Source: Loktanella sp. 3ANDIMAR09 | Lineage (GTDB): Bacteria > Pseudomonadota > Alphaproteobacteria > Rhodobacterales > Rhodobacteraceae | DNA length: 64,000 nt | NCBI RefSeq assembly: GCF_001420005.1 | Contig: NZ_LJAK01000011.1 | Location: 39,019 to 103,018 of the forward strand | Direction: 5' to 3' | Part shown: positions 56,399-64,000 of the stretch, piece after piece | Numbering within the stretch: position 1 is the first letter of the stretch | How the letters are laid out: each line of letters opens with the position of its first letter | The notes under the pieces: generated by a model | Told to the model about the DNA's origin: nothing | Seen by the model: the letters and a program-made list of their open reading frames with translations, nothing else | Database searches by the model: none | Made by a program: the position numbers and the translations under genes

Positions 56399-57304
56399 TC
56401 ACTCACATAAATTTGACATGTGGCGCTGTAGGGTTTCGACTTGGTCGTGAAGCTCTTTAAGCTCGTCAATGCCTGAAGCCGTTACTGAGAACTCCGAACC
56501 GTCAGTATATATGACATCATACACGTACTCACATTCCGCATCGCCAAGCTCCGACCAATCAATGTCTGAGTATAAAAATTTTCGCACCTCATCAGTCGTC
56601 TGAAAAACGACAGGGCCAGTTCTCGTCAGAACGAACAACCTAATTTCCTGAGGCATAGCAGAGAGTGAACTTGAGATCTTTGTCTGGAAAGCTCTGAAAG
56701 AACCCAGACCTACAGTTTTCTTAAGTTCTTCAAATGCCGCATTCTTTGCATCAGTAGTCAGCAACTCATCAAGCTTGTTGACCAATCCAAGCTTATCTGC
56801 CTCAGACATACTATCCGGATAATCAATTATCAGGCCAAGCTTTTCAAATGCCTTAACTATATTCACCTTGCTTATATAAAAGAGCTCTACTTCCCTGGTC
56901 CGAACATAGTCACGAGCAGGTTCCGTGAACTCGCCGCAAGCAGCAATAGCAAGGAACCGCGCAGTTGGGTAAGTTGAGCGCATCGGAAGAAGCTTATTCG
57001 TATCATCGCGTGCTTTGTCTTTAGAGTGGCGTGCTCCACGCCTCCAAAAGCTTTCGAGGAAAGCAACAGGAACGCCTTTTTCTGCTACAGTACCACCAAG
57101 TTCCAACACATAATCGTAGTCAACAGCGTTCCCATCACTATCAGGCCATAAAATTTTGCCCCCTCGACATGTACGCTCAACAAATCTATTGTCGAGAAAC
57201 AGACCAAGTTCGTTTGCAACGTCTTGTAAGAGTGGCAAAACAACATGTTGCTCCCACCAATCCCCAACGATCTGACCTAATTTATGCCCAGCCGATACTA
57301 TCAT
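56399..57304 (-). CDS. Putative type II restriction endonuclease (PD-(D/E)xK-like)
   Basis: A 301-aa protein, AT-rich in codon use. VDYDYVLEL (Asp62/Asp64) and, about 20 residues later, VAFLESFWRRGARHSKDK (Glu84) look like a divergent PD-(D/E)xK core in which the usual E-x-K lysine may have moved. The N-terminal half has conserved-looking IVGDWWEQHVV. Adjacent to a C5 methyltransferase gene (1-bp gap, same strand), which strongly suggests the matching restriction enzyme. The recognition sequence cannot be read from the protein. Confidence 0.75.
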   Translation of the reverse strand: MIVSAGHKLGQIVGDWWEQHVVLPLLQDVANELGLFLDNRFVERTCRGGKILWPDSDGNAVDYDYVLELGGTVAEKGVPVAFLESFWRRGARHSKDKARDDTNKLLPMRSTYPTARFLAIAACGEFTEPARDYVRTREVELFYISKVNIVKAFEKLGLIIDYPDSMSEADKLGLVNKLDELLTTDAKNAAFEELKKTVGLGSFRAFQTKISSSLSAMPQEIRLFVLTRTGPVVFQTTDEVRKFLYSDIDWSELGDAECEYVYDVIYTDGSEFSVTASGIDELKELHDQVETLQRHMSNLCE

Positions 57305-57305
57305 C

Positions 57306-58412
57306 TCACCACCCCATAACTCTTTTAATATGTGTTCCGATAGCCTTTGCTAGAAGTGGTGGCACAGCGTTCCCCACTTGATCGTCTTGTGTAACCCATT
57401 TCGCTTTTCGAGTTAAATTTCCGAAGAACCGATAGTCGTCGTCGAAGCTTTGGAGGCGAGCCGCTTCTCTGACCGTTGTCCCTCGTGGAATCTTTGGATG
57501 CAACAGATCGGTTCTGTGGTTACAAGTAACGGTTCTCGAAGGCGCTTTGCTGTCAATTTTGTAGACGTTTATCTTCTTGGTTCTAAGATGGAGTGGTACT
57601 TGTGAGTTGTCCCCGCCTTCAGGAATTGCGGCATAGCGTTCAATGATAGGCTCAGAATGTGAAGTAGCGCGGTGGTTGTACAATTTCCCGGGTTCTCTTA
57701 TCCCACGCCGCGCTTTCTGATACTCGTTGTCATATCGGTTGCAGTGCTTCATTTCCTCAGCCCCTTGGCCTTGGGCTATTTCTGGTAGATCGCTCAACGC
57801 GTCCCATGAAGTTAAATATGGCAGAATATTTGCACCAAACAGTGATCCTTGTGAGGAAAGTTGACCATGTGTTGGAGCCGGAAACCCAATATTACGCCCG
57901 TCCCTACTTCCAACTAAAATGAAACGTGGCCGCTTTTGTGGGACACCATAATCTGCGGAGTTGAGCACTCTATATTGACAGCTATAACCAATATTTTCGA
58001 ACGCATTCAAAATAGCTAAGAGTGCTTGACCCTTCTGCATAGTAACTATGCCGGAAACGTTTTCAAAAACAAACACCTCTGGCTGAAGCCCGTCAACTAT
58101 TCTTACAAAATCAAGGAACATCTGATTTCTTGGATCATCGACGACACGCCTCCCCGCCAAGCTAAAGCCTTGGCAAGGAGGACCACCGACAACGAGATTT
58201 ACACCCCCAGCCACCAGCCCTGCCGCATCGAGAATTTCGTCTACAGAAACTTTTCCAATATCACGGCATATTACAGGGACAAGGGGGTGATTGTGGCTAA
58301 AAGTTTTGCATGCCATCTCATCAAAATCATTCGCAAGCATGGCATGATATCCAGCCTGCCGAAGTCCTTCTGTGAAGCCTCCAGCTCCACAAAATAGATC
58401 AACGCTCCTCAT
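57306..58412 (-). CDS. DNA (cytosine-5) methyltransferase
   Basis: A 368-aa m5C methyltransferase. The ordered motifs are I VDLFCGAGGFTEG (residue 4), IV GGPPCQGFSLAGRR (catalytic Cys, near residue 80), VI FVFENVSG (near residue 116), VIII QKRPRFILVGS (near residue 160), and X QVGNAVPPLLAKAIG (near residue 345). Target recognition lies between VIII and IX. It appears intact. It overlaps the EVE-like gene by 4 bp and is followed by the nuclease gene. Provides self-protection for the linked nuclease. Confidence 0.93.
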   Translation of the reverse strand: MRSVDLFCGAGGFTEGLRQAGYHAMLANDFDEMACKTFSHNHPLVPVICRDIGKVSVDEILDAAGLVAGGVNLVVGGPPCQGFSLAGRRVVDDPRNQMFLDFVRIVDGLQPEVFVFENVSGIVTMQKGQALLAILNAFENIGYSCQYRVLNSADYGVPQKRPRFILVGSRDGRNIGFPAPTHGQLSSQGSLFGANILPYLTSWDALSDLPEIAQGQGAEEMKHCNRYDNEYQKARRGIREPGKLYNHRATSHSEPIIERYAAIPEGGDNSQVPLHLRTKKINVYKIDSKAPSRTVTCNHRTDLLHPKIPRGTTVREAARLQSFDDDYRFFGNLTRKAKWVTQDDQVGNAVPPLLAKAIGTHIKRVMGW

Positions 58413-58873
58413 TGAACCCGCCCTGTCAATTTATCGGCAACTATTTCTGGCACTCGACACAACCCGCCCATCAGAAAAGCACCCCATTTCCTATTTTCTT
58501 GTTGAATGATTCCACATTCAATCAATACGGGCTTTAACTTTCGAGGCTCAGTGAGCCTAATATTTCCAAGTTCTATGATCGCACTAACAGGCGAGACTGC
58601 GTATTCATCCCGCAAGACACGCCTTCCAGCATCGGTTCTGCCTACAACATCTGCTGTCCCAACAGTGTGTCCTCCACATGGACCCTGCCCGCCAATGTAG
58701 AAAAAAATCACGTCTCCTCTGGAGATAACTTTCCTATTTTTAGTGTTCATATAGAGCGGCCAAGAACTATTTTCGAGTCGCTGTTTAACCACATCAAATG
58801 CGGATACTCGAAGTCCGTCGTTAGAATATCCATCTAGGGCAACCGCCAAAAAGTAGTTGTTATCGTCTATCAT
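58409..58873 (-). CDS. EVE-domain-like protein in the restriction-modification operon
   Basis: A 154-aa protein with the rough layout of EVE/PUA-fold domains: an N-terminal strand NNYFLAVA, VISRGDVIFFYIGGQG near residue 48, HTVGTADVVG near residue 69, and the C-terminal W-x-A-F-L with VPEIVADKL. EVE domains bind modified bases, and are found with restriction systems. The assignment is from pattern only. It is the first gene of the operon EVE-like, methyltransferase, nuclease, each overlapping or nearly touching the next. Confidence 0.65.
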   Translation of the reverse strand: MIDDNNYFLAVALDGYSNDGLRVSAFDVVKQRLENSSWPLYMNTKNRKVISRGDVIFFYIGGQGPCGGHTVGTADVVGRTDAGRRVLRDEYAVSPVSAIIELGNIRLTEPRKLKPVLIECGIIQQENRKWGAFLMGGLCRVPEIVADKLTGRVQ

Positions 58874-58944
58874 TTGTATTCCTAGAGACCATTCCCACGC
58901 TCAATGCCGATATTGCGCTCCTTCTCAGCGCTACGCTCTGCCTC

Positions 58945-59421
58945 TCACTCCTGCTCTCTAACATAATCTTGATCTCCTTCACACAGCCGCGTGATGTCAT
59001 GGCGGGCCAGTGTCGTGTTCCAGAACACCTCGTTGCGGCCCCTGTCCTCTTTCGTCATGCCGCCTTCCAGCACGCAATCCTTGTTTTAGGGCCAAGCCAG
59101 CACCACGTCGCGCGACTGGCTTAGGTAATCGCCGCGCCCATCGGTCAGCCTGATCCGGTTCTTGAAGGCCGTGTAGCTGTCGGGCAGGAAAGCTTTGTTG
59201 GACACGAAGTCCTGAAACTTCACCTTGTCTATGACCAGCGCGCCCGCAATCTCGGTGAAGAATTGCGCCTTGATCGTGTCGGACTGCATCAGCAGTTCCA
59301 GTAGCCGCGCGTCCATGTTCAGCGCCGCCTCGATCACCGCATTCTTGAGGATCGCCCAATCCGAGGTGAACGCCTGCTCGGTTTGGAGAAGCTCCGTCAG
59401 GTCATAGGGAAGGTTCCGCAT
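58945..59421 (-). pseudogene. Broken adenine-specific (type III Mod-like) methyltransferase, N-terminal remnant
   Basis: The frame starting at 59421 reads like the N-terminus of Mod-type methyltransferases (KAQFFTEIAGALVIDKVKF, then FLPDSYTAFKNRIRLT, SRDVVLAWP), then hits TAA at about 59086-59088. The same frame continues after the stop as NKDCVLEGGMTKEDRGRNEVF, which is the expected next family segment (WPYKDCVLEGG), until TGA at 58945. So a small local change at the Tyr codon introduced the stop, and the catalytic part is lost downstream. Confidence 0.8.
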
Positions 59422-59601
59422 GTATCACTGCCCCGGCACATTTTCGCTTTTTGTCCTTTGTGCCTGACAGGGTGAGGAAAATCCAGTCAAGACAAAGCGC
59501 AGCCTTATTTGCCCCGGTGGTGGGGAGACCAAGGGAAGGCATCCTCTCATATAAGGAACGGATAGGCCCAAGATCATCATATGCCTATAACAAGGGCAAG
59601 A

Positions 59602-60912
59602 TCATACCACCGTCACCGATGGTGTCTGCCCATAGGCATCTTTGAAAGTTGCCTGCATGACCTGAACCAGTTCATCTTTGTGCCGCTCAGCGACAATGAA
59701 ACTGTCATGGACAGGCAAGACTGTTATGCCCTTGTCCGCAAAGTGCATCATGATCCGCTCGGCCAAGTCGCTGTCTTCACGTTGAAGGAACAACCCTTGC
59801 CCGGCTCCGAAGATACCCGGCAACATGGGAAAGGCATTTCTAACTATTTGCTGAAATGCCTTTGCTGTCATGCCATGTTGCGCATTGAAGTCTTTGGGTT
59901 CTCTTGTTCCCTTTGGGCCAGCATTCATCAGCGCAAGGAAGGTGGTCTTGGCAGGGCCACGAAGTGCGGGGTTTTCTGATACACCGGGGATGAGAGCGTA
60001 GGGATCGGGCGGAATTGGCAGATCATTCTTGGCAAACAAGATTGCCGGATGAATACCCTTGAAGTCGGCCTCAATGGTAGCTTCGCCGTTGATTGTGATG
60101 ATACGGCGGAAGTGCTTCTTGGCATGTATCCACCAGCCGCCATAGAACCGCCCACCTTGCTTGAAGTCGCTATTATTGAAAACGCGGTAAAGGTCCGTTG
60201 CCTGACCGCTGAAGTCGCTGTCAAAGTCGATATGTCCAGTTGCGGGACGGTTTTTTGCAATTTCTGACCTTTCCAAAAGGTCATTCAGCTTGCGCAGCTT
60301 GTCACTCATGGATTGCGTTTCTAGTGTTTGATCATACCGGATCAGTCGGTGCTTGGTATCTTTCAACAGGATAACTTCGTCGCGCCGCCCAATGTCGAAG
60401 TCACCTTCGCGTATCTTGCTTATTGGAAGACGTCCCAGACCCAAGTCGCTGAGAGAATACCGCGATGTTTCTCCGTAGTTTTCTTGGCGATGTCCGCGCT
60501 TGACCATGTCTACAAGCCCACAATCCAAGAGCAGCTTTAACGCCTCGCGGTAGTAATGCACGGACATGAACGCTGGCCGATACTGCACTTGGTTCCCAAG
60601 ACGTTCCTTCTGGCTTGGAATACCAACTGTCAAGCCATCGCTTTCAATGTGCACCCGCATCAAGTTCAACAGGAAGACCCGCAGGCAGCTTGCGAAGTTG
60701 CTTTGCATCTTTGGGTTTGGCTTTCGCTCAAAGTCCTGCAACCATTCATCTCGCAGTGAATTTAATGTCGGCTCAAGTGCAGCGTTTGCGCTGTCATTAG
60801 GCAACTCAAGGTACGGCTCGAATGCCCAAGACCGCAGCCCCCGTTGATCCGGCAAGTTTGCTATCTGTTCCTCGGTCAGAAACTTTCGAAGTCCTTGGAA
60901 TTTCTCTGCCAT
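59602..60912 (-). CDS. PolA-like polymerase-fold protein, full-length copy
   Basis: A 436-aa protein of no assigned family. Residues 115-160 look like a winged helix (YYREALKLLLDCGLVDMVKRG, 20-residue core). The second half has family-A-polymerase-like landmarks: RVFNNSDFKQGGRF (243), motif A-like EADFKGIHPAILF (Asp283), motif B-like R318-x3-K322 with ALMNA (327-331), LQREDSDLAERIM resembling the helix before motif C (376), and motif C-like VLPVHDSFIV (His402, Asp403). It could be a replication or primer-synthesis protein for the element. The exonuclease and thumb regions of normal PolA are absent. Function is inference. Confidence 0.8.
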   Translation of the reverse strand: MAEKFQGLRKFLTEEQIANLPDQRGLRSWAFEPYLELPNDSANAALEPTLNSLRDEWLQDFERKPNPKMQSNFASCLRVFLLNLMRVHIESDGLTVGIPSQKERLGNQVQYRPAFMSVHYYREALKLLLDCGLVDMVKRGHRQENYGETSRYSLSDLGLGRLPISKIREGDFDIGRRDEVILLKDTKHRLIRYDQTLETQSMSDKLRKLNDLLERSEIAKNRPATGHIDFDSDFSGQATDLYRVFNNSDFKQGGRFYGGWWIHAKKHFRRIITINGEATIEADFKGIHPAILFAKNDLPIPPDPYALIPGVSENPALRGPAKTTFLALMNAGPKGTREPKDFNAQHGMTAKAFQQIVRNAFPMLPGIFGAGQGLFLQREDSDLAERIMMHFADKGITVLPVHDSFIVAERHKDELVQVMQATFKDAYGQTPSVTVV

Positions 60913-61218
60913 CTAAAAAATTCGGCACATTTTTTCGTGTCCCTATCCTTATACTCAGCCGCGCCAACTTCCCCCATACCCCACCCGCTCGCACAGAGAC
61001 ACCCTCCGGTTCGCAACTCGGGCACACCATAGGAGGAAGGAAAGCCACAGGCCGTATTCACCCCCCCTATAGGAGGACAGAAGGCCACCTGAGGGAACAC
61101 TCGGCGGTTGACAGAGACACAACTCAGACCGCATATGTGTGACACGAAGTGCGACACTCAACTCAACCTCGCACTCGATTGCTCAAGCCTTCCAGCGACT
61201 TAGAGAAATGGTAGCGGG
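60913..61218. repeat. Gene-free right end of element 2 with short direct repeats
   Basis: No gene is seen here; with 61236-61352 the gene-free stretch is about 440 bp. ATAGGAGGA-type 20-bp repeats lie at 61029-61048 and 61069-61088 (17/20 identical, exactly 40 bp apart), ACAGAGACAC repeats at 60993-61002 and 61111-61120, and the 20-bp candidate arm site at 61138-61157. Upstream of the polymerase-like gene, this could be its promoter region, an origin, or integrase-binding DNA. Confidence 0.6.
61138..61157 (+). repeat. 20-bp direct repeat, right copy (candidate integrase arm site)
   Basis: TGTGACACGAAGTGCGACAC, 18 of 20 bases identical to 53425-53444, 61 bp before the right att copy. Confidence 0.6.
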
Positions 61219-61235
61219 TCCGGTACTCGCCTCCA
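61219..61235 (+). repeat. Attachment site 3 (attR of element 2), 17 bp
   Basis: TCCGGTACTCGCCTCCA matches the last 17 bp of tRNA-Cys including CCA. It is followed by TCACCGCTTTTT, plausibly the original terminator region behind the tRNA before insertion. Confidence 0.88.
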
Positions 61236-61352
61236 TCACCGCTTTTTCTATAGATTTCTGGCCGACGCGATGCTTGCGATCGGACTAATCGGCGGGATGG
61301 CGGGCGGGGCGCGTTTGCCCGGAACGGGCCAAACAGCGCCGTCCCGGCATCG

Positions 61353-64000
61353 TCAGGCGACCATCTGTTCTGCTTTTTTCAGGTCAACCGACACCAGTTG
61401 ACTGACGCCCTGTTCCGCCATCGTCACACCGAACAGGCGGTCCATCCGGCTCATGGTGACAGCGTGGTGCGTGATGATCAGAAACCGGGTCTGTGTCCGA
61501 CGCGTCATCTCGTCCAGCAGGTCACAGAAACGTGTGACGTTTGCGTCGTCCAACGGCGCGTCGACCTCGTCCAGCACACAGATCGGGGCAGGGTTCGCAA
61601 GAAACACCGCGAAAATCAGCGCCATCGCCGTCAGCGTCTGCTCGCCACCCGACAACAGGCTCAGCGTTGACAACTTCTTGCCCGGTGGCTGGCACATGAT
61701 TTCCAGTCCCGCGTCCAGCGGATCATCGCTCTCGACCAGTTCAAGGCGCGCGTCACCACCGCCGAACAGATGCGCAAACAGGGTGCCAAAGCTTTGGTTG
61801 ACCTGCTCGAATGCCGTCAGCAACCGTTCGCGCCCCTCGCGGTTCAGGCTTGCGATTCCCGACCGCAGTGCGGCAATCGCCTCTTCGAGGTCGCGCTTTT
61901 CCTCGACCAGCGACGCATGTTCGGACTGCACCTCGCGGCTGTCCTCCTCGGCACGCAGATTGACGGACCCCAGGGCGTCGCGTTGACGCCGGTGACCTGC
62001 GACCTCGGCTTCGATCCGGTCAACGGGCGGGATCGTGTCAGGATCAATGGCCAGCACCTCGATCAATGCGGCCGGTGTCAGATCACGCGCATCACGGATA
62101 TTCAGGACAGCGGCCGCCACGGTCTCACGCGCGGCTTCTGCACGGGCCTCCGCTGCGGCGCGGGCCTCGCGTGCGTCAGATGCTGCGCGTTCGGCATCGC
62201 GTTCCGCAAGGGTCGCGGCACGCAGATCGCCCTCCCCGACCGAGAGCGCGTCACGCGCGGCACCATGACGTTGTTCCGCCGCCTGCAAGGAGCCGCCCAA
62301 TGTGTCACGCTGTGCCGCCAATGCGGCAGGCGTATCACGCGCAGCGTTCAATTCGGCCTCGGACGCGGCCTTGCGAGCCTCCAGTTCGGCCAGCCGCCCG
62401 GTGGCGGTGTCCAGACGCGCCCGCCAGCCTGTCAGATCCTTGGCGATACTGCGCAGACGTGCCGCGCGCGTGTCGCCGGCACTGCGCAACTCTTCGGCAG
62501 CGGCGCGGCGGGCCATCAGCGTCATGCGCGCGGCCTCCACCGTGACGCGCAGATCGTCGACGGCGGCGCGGGCCGCGGTCAGGTCCTCCAGCTGTGCGAC
62601 GGCGGCGGTGGCCTGCTGCAATTCGGTCCGGGCCGCCGTGGCCTCGTCCGCGTGCCGCGTCTGCGCAAGCGCAGAGGCATCAAGCTTGCTTTGGGCCAGA
62701 TCACGATCCGCCTCGGCGCGCGAGGCGGCCCGCCGTGCCTCCGTGACCTGTGCATCGGCCGCACGGCGCGCCGCACGGGCCGACGTGTCGGCCTCGGTCA
62801 AGTCCTTCAGCCGTGTGGCAAGCTTGTCATGCGCCGCCTGCGCGTCCCCCGCGACCGTTTCGGCCTGCGCCAGATCCGCACGCAGACGCGCCAGCCGGTT
62901 CACCTGTTCCAGCCGCAAGGCCGCCGCCGATGGCGCATCGGCCGCCCCCGCCCGCAATCCGTCCCAGCGCCACAGATCGCCTTCGACCGACACCAACCGT
63001 TGCCCCGGTTGCAGATCACGCTGCAAGGCGGCCCCCCGGTCTGCCGCGACCACCCCGACCTGCGACAGGCGGCGCGTCAGGGCCGTGGCCCCCGTCACCA
63101 TGTCGGCCAGCGGAGGCGCGTCACCCGGCAGTGGTGGCACTGCGGGATAGGCTTTCAGCGTGACCCAGCCTGTCGCCGCCTCATCCGTCACTACCGGTGC
63201 CTTGAGGTCGTCGGACAGTGCGGCCCCCAGCGCCCGTTCAAACCCCGGTGCCACAGTCAATGCATCCAGCAGTGCGGTTGCATCACCCCGGTCGCGGTCC
63301 ACCAGCCGGGTCAGCGCCGCGACCTCTGCCCGCAAGGCACTAGCCTCGCCTTCAGCTGCGGAGCGCGCCGCGCGCGCCTCGGATTCGCTGGCCTGAGTCC
63401 TTGCGCGTGCCGCCTCGGCCATGACGAGCGTTTCCTCGGCGCGACGCGCTGTTTCGGTCGCAGCTTCTTCGGCTTGCCGCGCCGCGTCGGAGGTCTGCGC
63501 AAGCGCCGCCAGCGTGGCCACCGCAGCGGCATTCGCATCGCGTGCCTGCTGTTCCTGCTGTTCGGCCCGCGCCACCCGTTTGGCGCTGTCCTCGGCCAGT
63601 CGCTGCGCGGATTGGTGGCGCGCCGCAAGTCGTGCGGCATCCTCGGTCGCCTGCCCCAGATCGGCCTCTCGGGTGCCCAGCACCTCGGCTGCGGCGACTG
63701 CTTCGCCCATGGCGGATTGCAAGGCGCTTTCGTGGCCGGCCTGTGCGGCCTCCAGCGCGGTCTGTTCGGCCTCCAGTGCGGCAATGCTGTCGCCTGCATC
63801 GGCATTCAGCGCGACCTCGCGGGCGATGTCGCGGGACAATTGGGCAATGCGGGCGGTCAGGGTCTCGATGGCCTTGATGGCGCGTGCCTCTGCCGATTCC
63901 AGCTGGTCGCGTTCCACGGTCAGCCGCTGGATCACGGCCGCCGCGATGGCGTCCTCCTCGCGCAGCGCCGGCAGCGCGTCCTCTGCCGCCTGCCGCGCCG
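61353..64000 (-). CDS. smc: Chromosome segregation protein SMC, C-terminal part (partial)
   Basis: The frame is open to the right edge, so the N-terminal head is outside the window; about 882 residues are visible. Long coiled coils flank a hinge (near 62950-63250, with RAALQRDLQPGQRLVSVEGD). The C-terminal ATPase head carries the ABC signature LSGGEQTLTAMAL and Walker B PICVLDEVDAPLDDANV. The coiled coils are unusually alanine- and arginine-rich, as in other Rhodobacterales. SMC with ScpA/ScpB compacts the chromosome. 5' end missing only because of the window. Confidence 0.95.
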   Translation of the reverse strand, partial: ARQAAEDALPALREEDAIAAAVIQRLTVERDQLESAEARAIKAIETLTARIAQLSRDIAREVALNADAGDSIAALEAEQTALEAAQAGHESALQSAMGEAVAAAEVLGTREADLGQATEDAARLAARHQSAQRLAEDSAKRVARAEQQEQQARDANAAAVATLAALAQTSDAARQAEEAATETARRAEETLVMAEAARARTQASESEARAARSAAEGEASALRAEVAALTRLVDRDRGDATALLDALTVAPGFERALGAALSDDLKAPVVTDEAATGWVTLKAYPAVPPLPGDAPPLADMVTGATALTRRLSQVGVVAADRGAALQRDLQPGQRLVSVEGDLWRWDGLRAGAADAPSAAALRLEQVNRLARLRADLAQAETVAGDAQAAHDKLATRLKDLTEADTSARAARRAADAQVTEARRAASRAEADRDLAQSKLDASALAQTRHADEATAARTELQQATAAVAQLEDLTAARAAVDDLRVTVEAARMTLMARRAAAEELRSAGDTRAARLRSIAKDLTGWRARLDTATGRLAELEARKAASEAELNAARDTPAALAAQRDTLGGSLQAAEQRHGAARDALSVGEGDLRAATLAERDAERAASDAREARAAAEARAEAARETVAAAVLNIRDARDLTPAALIEVLAIDPDTIPPVDRIEAEVAGHRRQRDALGSVNLRAEEDSREVQSEHASLVEEKRDLEEAIAALRSGIASLNREGRERLLTAFEQVNQSFGTLFAHLFGGGDARLELVESDDPLDAGLEIMCQPPGKKLSTLSLLSGGEQTLTAMALIFAVFLANPAPICVLDEVDAPLDDANVTRFCDLLDEMTRRTQTRFLIITHHAVTMSRMDRLFGVTMAEQGVSQLVSVDLKKAEQMVA

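Larger units (their letters stand above)
53385..61235. mobile_element. Element 2: integrase plus polymerase-like element with restriction-modification cargo
   Basis: About 7.9 kb between the 47-bp att copy and a 17-bp att copy. It holds an integrase at the left end, two PolA-like paralogues (the first 5'-truncated), a fragment of a second integrase, a C5 methyltransferase/nuclease/EVE-like cluster and a broken adenine methyltransferase. GC falls well below the chromosomal level across 56400-58900. No phage structural or conjugation genes are seen. The repeated integrase/polymerase pairing suggests two related elements merged by a deletion near 56150. Confidence 0.8.

Noticed and set aside
56399..58412. 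Type III restriction system formed with the Mod remnant
   Set aside because: No Res helicase is present, the Mod remnant is interrupted, and the intact methyltransferase is the C5 type.
61138..61235. CRISPR-like repeats at the right end of element 2
   Set aside because: Only pairs of short, imperfect repeats with unequal spacing and no cas genes; better explained as integrase or origin sites.
61353..64000. Smc truncated by the insertion of element 2
   Set aside because: The C-terminal head is complete to its normal end; the gene is incomplete only at the window edge, not at the element side.

Overview
The window is high-GC alphaproteobacterial chromosome, most likely a marine Rhodobacteraceae (Roseobacter-group) bacterium. 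The pointers are the gene block hemN / FnrL-type regulator / ccoNOQP / ccoGHIS, an Lrp-type PutR divergent from putA, a form II CoxL-like oxidoreductase, and alphaproteobacterial operon style with many ATGA overlaps. No database was searched; all names rest on reading motifs and gene context.

1-43241 is ordinary core genome. It runs: end of glgX plus pgm (glycogen/glucose-phosphate); pobR divergent from pobA (4-hydroxybenzoate to protocatechuate); a microaerobic respiration block (hemN, fnrL, ccoNOQP, ccoGHIS) with three FNR boxes; tRNA-Leu(TAA); putR/putA (proline catabolism); rhomboid protease; an AT-richer GNAT gene; an inositol monophosphatase; metR/metF with a MetR box; a thioesterase; a DUF2235 protein; an orphan CoxL-like gene; valS with an internal patch of foreign-looking sequence; a histidinol-phosphate-type aminotransferase; DUF305; a serine-glyoxylate-type aminotransferase; an MsbA-like ABC exporter overlapping ygfZ; efp; cobQ; a PopZ-like acidic protein; and a TolC-family protein coupled to a Pcm-like methyltransferase.

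43365-61235 is an integration hotspot. An intact tRNA-Cys(GCA) at 43365-43438 is followed by a 47-bp copy of its 3' part at 53338-53384 and a 17-bp copy at 61219-61235. These delimit two tandem elements. Element 1 (43439-53384, about 9.9 kb) encodes an integrase, an excisionase-like protein, a MerR-like regulator, a Tat-signal protein, an XRE repressor with a 33-bp palindromic operator, and an HK97-type head and packaging module (head-tail connector, terminase large subunit, head-tail adaptor, HNH, capsid, protease, portal). It has no recognisable tail, lysis or replication genes. That is the profile of a capsid-encoding, tail-less phage satellite (cf-PICI-like).

Element 2 (53385-61235, about 7.9 kb) encodes another integrase, two paralogous proteins with family-A-polymerase-like motifs A, B and C (one 5'-truncated), a fragment of a second integrase, a C5 methyltransferase with a PD-(D/E)xK-like nuclease and an EVE-like protein, and a broken adenine methyltransferase. 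The layout fits two related integrase-plus-polymerase elements fused by a deletion, one of them carrying restriction-modification cargo.

61236-64000 returns to core genome with the 3' part of smc, running off the window on the minus strand.
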